A stretch of 64,000 nucleotides of DNA from Microvelia longipes (taxonomy: Eukaryota > Arthropoda > Insecta > Hemiptera > Veliidae): NCBI GenBank assembly GCA_018340805.1, contig JACMZG010001908.1:46101441-46165440 (forward strand), in the 5' to 3' direction. The notes under the pieces are model-generated. The model was not told where the DNA came from, did not search any database, and was given only the letters and a program-made list of their open reading frames with translations. Position numbers and translations under genes: made by a program. Positions 1 to 64,000 of this stretch are shown here, piece by piece. Positions within the stretch are counted from its first letter, which is position 1, and every line of letters begins with the position of its first letter.

Positions 1-53
1 GCTTTATTTAACACCGCTCACCTTTCAAACGAGTTTGCTGTTTTGGATTGCAG

Positions 54-59428
<59,375 letters not shown>

Positions 59429-59435
59429 AACTCTG

Positions 59436-59947
59436 GTAAGTTATGTCACATCAAATCCTGAATAAGAACTTTCTGCAAGTTGACACTTGCTAAAAATAAG
59501 GAACGTATTTCTTCGATTATAATGAGCTTGTCTTTCTGGATTATTATTAAAATAAAAGAGGAGCGTTTAAAACCCTAACTTATTAACACACCCAGTAGGA
59601 TGCATAGCTAAAAATACAAAGAATCTTTAGGACGAGTAAGTAATACAAAATCGTGCAAAAAGGGACCTTCGACCCTTAAGCCGACAAGACCGCAACAGCA
59701 GCTATGCGCCCGCATTGCTGCTTTCCTCTAGTGGAACTTCGGCCTACTGTGTCCCCTAGAAAGACCACTTTTTACTTATTTAGTGTAAGCCAAATTTTAA
59801 ATAACAACATCCACCTGGACTATATTAACAAAACATCGATTTAATAATATCACATAATGAATGAAGTCATATGTAATTTAGCTAAAAATTGGTATCAGTC
59901 GAGTCACCATGTGAAAAACTATAACAAATTCTGTTTTATGATTGCAG
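59436..59947 (+). other. Possible 3'UTR intron of the dynein gene
   Basis: A consensus donor CTG|GTAAGT begins 8 bases after the stop codon, and an attgcag acceptor ends at 59947. No transcript evidence is available. If the alternative poly(A) signal at 59551 is used, this intron is not spliced. Confidence 0.35.
59551..59556 (+). promoter_or_regulatory. Candidate poly(A) signal of the dynein gene
   Basis: AATAAA, about 120 bases after the stop codon. A further AATAAA sits at 60449-60454. The choice depends on whether the 3'UTR intron is real. Confidence 0.45.
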
Positions 59948-60654
59948 GAAGACGAAAACTGGCTGTGATATGATTTCTTACTTTCGAAAAAATATTCACT
60001 ATGGAATATAAAACACATGAAGTTATCACTTAGTTCGTTTAAAATATTGTAATAGTTATTAATTATATTTTTCTTTGTACTAGTTTATTGTATATTATTT
60101 TAAAAACCCGAGTTCAAATAACAAATCTAACCCTTCTTTTTGGGAACATTAGCTACTAGATAATTGCCGCAGTGTTGTATTTATGTTCAGATGAGTAGTA
60201 AATAATTCATTAGTAATAACATGTTGTGTTCGTGCTAGAAATTAACCAGAAATCCAGAATTACGTGCTGTCGTCCGACCGTTTAAACTTGTAAACTGAAG
60301 TTGTGTATGACTTAGGACTGGGTTATCATAGATATCGTGCGAAGTGCATTCAGAGTTATATAAACTCTGGTCTTTTAGATATATCCATAAAGGAGGTCGG
60401 CCTTAGCGGGATCAAATTTATCACATCTAAGACAAAACTTGATATCCTAATAAATTCTGAGGAAAAAATAAGAACAGAGACCGATACTACCTTAAGCTTT
60501 GAGTATAAGAGTAACCCCATTTGCCTGCCTCGGTTTCGCCCTGTCAGTCAAATGGAAAATCGACAGCAAAGGCAGAACTGAGGTAATTCAAGCAGGTGGT
60601 TGGGTGTACTACAAATACATACATACAACATATAGGATAAATTAAGAGGCAAGG

Positions 60655-60662
60655 TGACGTCA
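60655..60662. promoter_or_regulatory. CRE-like palindrome TGACGTCA, copy 1
   Basis: A perfect TGACGTCA in a short direct repeat (CAAGGTGACGTCAGAGG) that recurs 95 bases downstream. It could bind ATF/CREB-type factors. The nearest downstream gene starts 1.8 kb away, so a promoter role is speculative. Confidence 0.35.
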
Positions 60663-60749
60663 GAGGATAGTGCATAACATGGAACCCGCAACACACAAAG
60701 GAGGGAGAAGAGGGGGGCAGAACATGTAAACAAAGGTGAGAGGGCAAGG

Positions 60750-60757
60750 TGACGTCA
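60750..60757. promoter_or_regulatory. CRE-like palindrome TGACGTCA, copy 2
   Basis: Second copy of the same 17-base block. A third, imperfect site (CGACGTCA) lies at 60955-60962. Confidence 0.35.
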
Positions 60758-62463
60758 GAGGTCAGTGAACAGGTGGCACATGGTAGGCGCCAGCACTCAG
60801 GAATTTTGCTGACGACATGTCTACCGCAAACGACCTCATTACTACTACTGTATAAACGGAAATGACATAAATTAGAAAGCTAACCTGGTTTACTAGTGAG
60901 GGATAGTATGGTATAAAATACACTATTTTAAACCATTTTGCCAATTTTGAGACGCGACGTCACGAATCTTATCTTATTTAACAAAATTTACGGTGCATGT
61001 AGTGGTAGTTTTTAAAAAGAAGAGCCGACCAAAGGAGGCATCAATTTAGGTGAAACTTTACACAAGAACTTAAGACAAAGAAGTGATCTATCTCATCGCC
61101 TAGGAGCGCTTAAGACGGATTATAAGTGCATAACGAATTATGTCAGGGCAAAAGAATGAGTTTGTGCCATAGAGACATTATTACTAGAGGGGCCCTATAG
61201 GTTAAATTGTGAAACATCGAAAAAGTAACCTGACCACCCTCGATTATAATACAATCAAATAATCAGTACAAAATTATAATAACTTATATAGGAGAATGTT
61301 AAAAATACAAATCACTCTTTAGTTTATTAAAATAAATATTAATCTTTGGCGCTTTCATAAAATTCTTGTTTTTTGTATTGTATCATTTTTTTGCATTGTA
61401 TTGTATTATTTTATTCATAATTTTATTCTTATTGTTATTACTGTTATGTAACTATTTATTTGAATTATTTTAAGTAATTTTGTTCTTATTTTGTAATTGG
61501 GCTTTGCCCGTTGTTGTTATAAAAATCAAAATAAAATCAAAATACGAACAATTTGCGGGAAGCCAAAATCAATTAATTTTTTATCTCCTTAACTTAATTT
61601 TAGAAGAGGTTTCAATGAGGTTGCACAGACCCCCTGAGAGGCCCAAAAGATGTTTCAGGCCTCTCAATGTATTGAGATAGGCTATGCCCATTTACTATGT
61701 ATCTCTATGGTTTGTGCCCACTGGCGTAAACTGATGTCATGTCACTCGAGTTCTCAGTTGGGTGGAGCTGGATTAGCCAGAGCGATGAGCCTAGCTAGAT
61801 TATGGGGGTGCTAGAGGAGCTGATGCGAATGGTGAGACTGGTTGAACGAGGGTGGGCCAAATAAGACTAATGTGATAAGAGATGCTCGTGTGACTAAGCA
61901 TAATGTGAAACAGTAGTCGGCGCTAGCCAAAGCGTTGTACCTAGCCAAAGTCTGGTAGGGCTAGATGAACTAGGCTAAGTGTTAACTTGTCATATGTACC
62001 GCCATTTACGAAGGAAGTGATTCCTAGATGATTGAGTGTGTGCAAACTTGAAAGTGGATTAGTTGAATGAGATTTGATTGAGGGGAAACGTTTAGGGGTT
62101 TAACGGGTTTAAGGGTTAAAAACAAGTAATGTTAAGTAAAATAGTCCTTGGCCCCAGCGCGGTAGTAGCCCTTTACTACAGTGCTACAGCGCTGTACTAT
62201 CGCTCTTGGTAGTTTTGTTTTTAACTTTGGTTTAAAATCAATATTTTTCTCTTGTAACTTATATTTTAAAGCAATTGTTATCAGATTTTAATCTGTTTGT
62301 TTACGTTCCTTTCCTTGTAGGTTTTTCTTTTAGCTCAATATTTTGACATCTTCTTATTATAAGTGCGATCATATTATTAGCTTAGTTTCTGGTAAAGTTA
62401 CAAGTGTTGTTGAAGTGCACAGTTATTGTTTTTGTTGTTGAGCAATCAGCAGAGTTAACAACG

Positions 62464-62982
62464 ATGCCCATTGAAGTCACGAAAAAAAATTCCAACGCGG
62501 TCCACTTTATGCTATGCGTGGTTATATTTTTGCTTTGCATAATAGCTTGCTTTGTTTGGGAGGGTACAAGTTACTGCGACTGGAAGTACGCATGGATGCA
62601 AGTTCTCGAGATGCACGGTGCCCCTGCATTTGCTGTTATATATTTATGTTTGATCGCACTCTACGCGCTTGGTCAACCGCCCACAGTTTCCCTCAGTATC
62701 GCGTTCGGGGTTGCTGGATTCATTTTTAACCTGATTGTGGGTATTCTTCAAATTTGGGCATTCGCCATAAAGAGCGACGCGCGTGAAATTTATAAGGATT
62801 CAGGTCGTAATGAAATTATAACTCTCGTTATAACACCAAAGTCAATAGATTGTAGTTTTAACTTTGTATGTGTGTTAAGTATTATTATCGCTATTGTTAT
62901 TCTTGTTGACGCTCTGTTGTTTCTGGTTACTCATGGTAATATCGAAGAAGCTGCTGATAGGAAACGAAACCTTGGTGAATAA
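62464..62982 (+). CDS. Uncharacterised four-pass membrane protein, single exon
   Basis: An intact ORF of 172 residues starts at ATG 62464 (MPIEVTKKNSNAVHF). An in-frame TTG 20 codons upstream only extends the open frame. Hydrophobic segments lie at about residues 12-32, 53-71, 77-101 and 132-157. The tail EEAADRKRNLGE is charged, which suggests cytosolic ends. A cysteine/tryptophan-rich loop (YCDWKYAWMQ) lies between segments 1 and 2. The topology resembles small tetraspan or MARVEL-type proteins, but I recognise no family signature and assign no function. It lies 3 kb downstream of the dynein stop on the same strand, with no shared regulation visible. The lack of introns next to an intron-rich gene may mean a retrocopy or simply a short gene; an upstream non-coding exon is possible. 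Confidence 0.7.
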   Translation: MPIEVTKKNSNAVHFMLCVVIFLLCIIACFVWEGTSYCDWKYAWMQVLEMHGAPAFAVIYLCLIALYALGQPPTVSLSIAFGVAGFIFNLIVGILQIWAFAIKSDAREIYKDSGRNEIITLVITPKSIDCSFNFVCVLSIIIAIVILVDALLFLVTHGNIEEAADRKRNLGE

Positions 62983-63023
62983 CCATTTTCTTTTAGATCT
63001 TACTCTACTTACCAGCATTTAGA

Positions 63024-63029
63024 AATAAA
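63024..63029 (+). promoter_or_regulatory. Poly(A) signal of the four-pass protein gene
   Basis: AATAAA 42 bases after the stop codon, followed closely by a short A-run. This supports the ORF being a transcribed gene. Confidence 0.6.
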
Positions 63030-63613
63030 ATCTTAAAAAAAGGTTTAGACCACCGATCATATGACCATCGTAAAGATTGTGGACTAAACACTAGTAACAG
63101 TAGGTTAACAAGAAAACGACTGCTGCGCTGTGTGGCCACTACGGACAAATGAGCAACTAATGAGCTAAATTCGCCCGATAATCCCGCCTTTTTAATAACT
63201 GGACACGAACTCTATTAAATGTTATAATTACTGTTATAAAAAAACATTAAATCTACAATGTTTTTTAAACAGGAACAATATATTTCAATCCATTTGGATT
63301 ATCTTTAGGAAAGTTATAAAACTACTAAAAATCTACATTAACAATAAATAAATAATGGGGGTCTCTTAATATAGTAAAATCTTAAGTTTTATTTGTTTTT
63401 TTTTAACATTTCAAACAATTTATTGTAAACTGGGTTATAATTGAAATAAATGGCACCCTCAACTTAAACAAATAACAAAAGTTCTATAAAACTTTTATAT
63501 TAATTAATAATTTTAAATTCAAATTAAATTAACACGCATTAGCTTTTTGGACGAAATCATAATTATGTTTTGACAAATATTGTTGAAAATACATCCGTAA
63601 TAAATAATATTGG

Positions 63614-64000
63614 TTGCCCTTGCCCAGCAATTTGAACTACGAAATTGCCTTGCCAGCAATTTGAACTAAATTGCCTTGCCCAGCAATTTGAACTAAATTG
63701 CCTTGCCCAGCAATTTGAACTACAAAATTGCCTTGCCCAGCAATTTGAACTACGAAATTGCCTTGCCCAGCAATTTGAACTACGAAATTGCCTTGCCCAG
63801 CAATTTGAACTACGAAATTGCCTTTCCCCGCAATTTGAACTACAAAATTGCCTTGCCCAGCAATTTTGAACTATGAAATTGCCTTGCCCAGCAACTTGAA
63901 CTACGAAATTGCCTTGCCCAGCAATTTGAACTGCGAAATTGCCTTGCCCAGCAATTTGAACTACGAAATTGCCTTGGCCCGCAATTGGAACTGTGAAAAC
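63614..64000. repeat. 30-bp minisatellite, at least 12 copies, runs off the window
   Basis: Unit TTGCCCAGCAATTTGAACTA plus CGAAATTGCC. Two early copies are shorter (26-27 bp). Each unit contains AAATTGC and GCAATTT, so each can fold. It begins ~630 bp after the four-pass gene. Confidence 0.92.

Larger units (their letters stand above)
59429..62463. other. Intergenic region between dynein and the four-pass gene
   Basis: About 3 kb without a supported gene. It holds the dynein 3' flank, a GC-richer patch at about 59650-59760, an unrecognised 92-codon open stretch at 60303-60581, CRE-like sites near 60655-60962, a possible retrotransposon tail near 61480-61545 (GGGCTTTGCCC then an A/T-rich run), and the presumed promoter of the four-pass gene somewhere in 61700-62463. 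No clear TATA box was identified. Confidence 0.5.

Noticed and set aside
60303..60581. 92-codon ORF downstream of the dynein gene
   Set aside because: Starts from a non-ATG, no recognised motif, no codon or signal evidence. It could be 3'UTR or old repeat.

Overview
The window is nuclear DNA from an intron-rich animal. It is AT-rich, has GT-AG introns of about 0.1 to 3.4 kb, long TA microsatellites, and many small foldback and MITE-like repeats inside introns. The main gene encodes an axonemal dynein, so the organism makes motile cilia or sperm flagella. An insect or other arthropod fits best, but the sequence does not fix the species.

Positions 54 to 59428 (+ strand) hold the 3' part of one gene for an axonemal inner-arm dynein heavy chain, closest in remembered family sequence to DNAH6. 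I resolved 56 coding exons. Their phases join without a break into 3402 codons plus a stop: the end of the tail, linker, AAA1 to AAA4 with their P-loops, the coiled-coil stalk with microtubule-binding tip, AAA5, AAA6 and the C-terminal domain. The first exons (roughly 700 residues, judged from the family's usual length) lie upstream of the window. All splice sites are GT-AG except intron 48, which starts with GC. Intron 27 ends in a rare AAG.

The introns carry most of the unusual material. Intron 4 has a 736-bp foldback. Introns 7, 8 and 13 have TTA-flanked, PIF/Harbinger-like elements, one with a piece of a Myb/SANT-like ORF. Intron 27 has an element with perfect 33-bp terminal inverted repeats. 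Intron 41 has a 2-kb composite element inserted into an older repeat. Intron 48 has a three-layer nested palindrome. Intron 55 has an 81-bp minisatellite that repeats the exon's own splice donor. At two or three places, twin adjacent perfect hairpins follow one common rearrangement pattern (A-x'-A'-B'-x'-B).

From 59429 to 62463 lies the 3' flank and intergenic DNA, with poly(A) signals, a possible 3'UTR intron and three CRE-like TGACGTCA-type sites. From 62464 to 62982 an intact single-exon ORF encodes a 172-residue protein with four membrane segments, followed by a poly(A) signal. The last ~390 bp are a 30-bp minisatellite that runs off the window edge.

No CRISPR array, operon or prokaryotic system is present.
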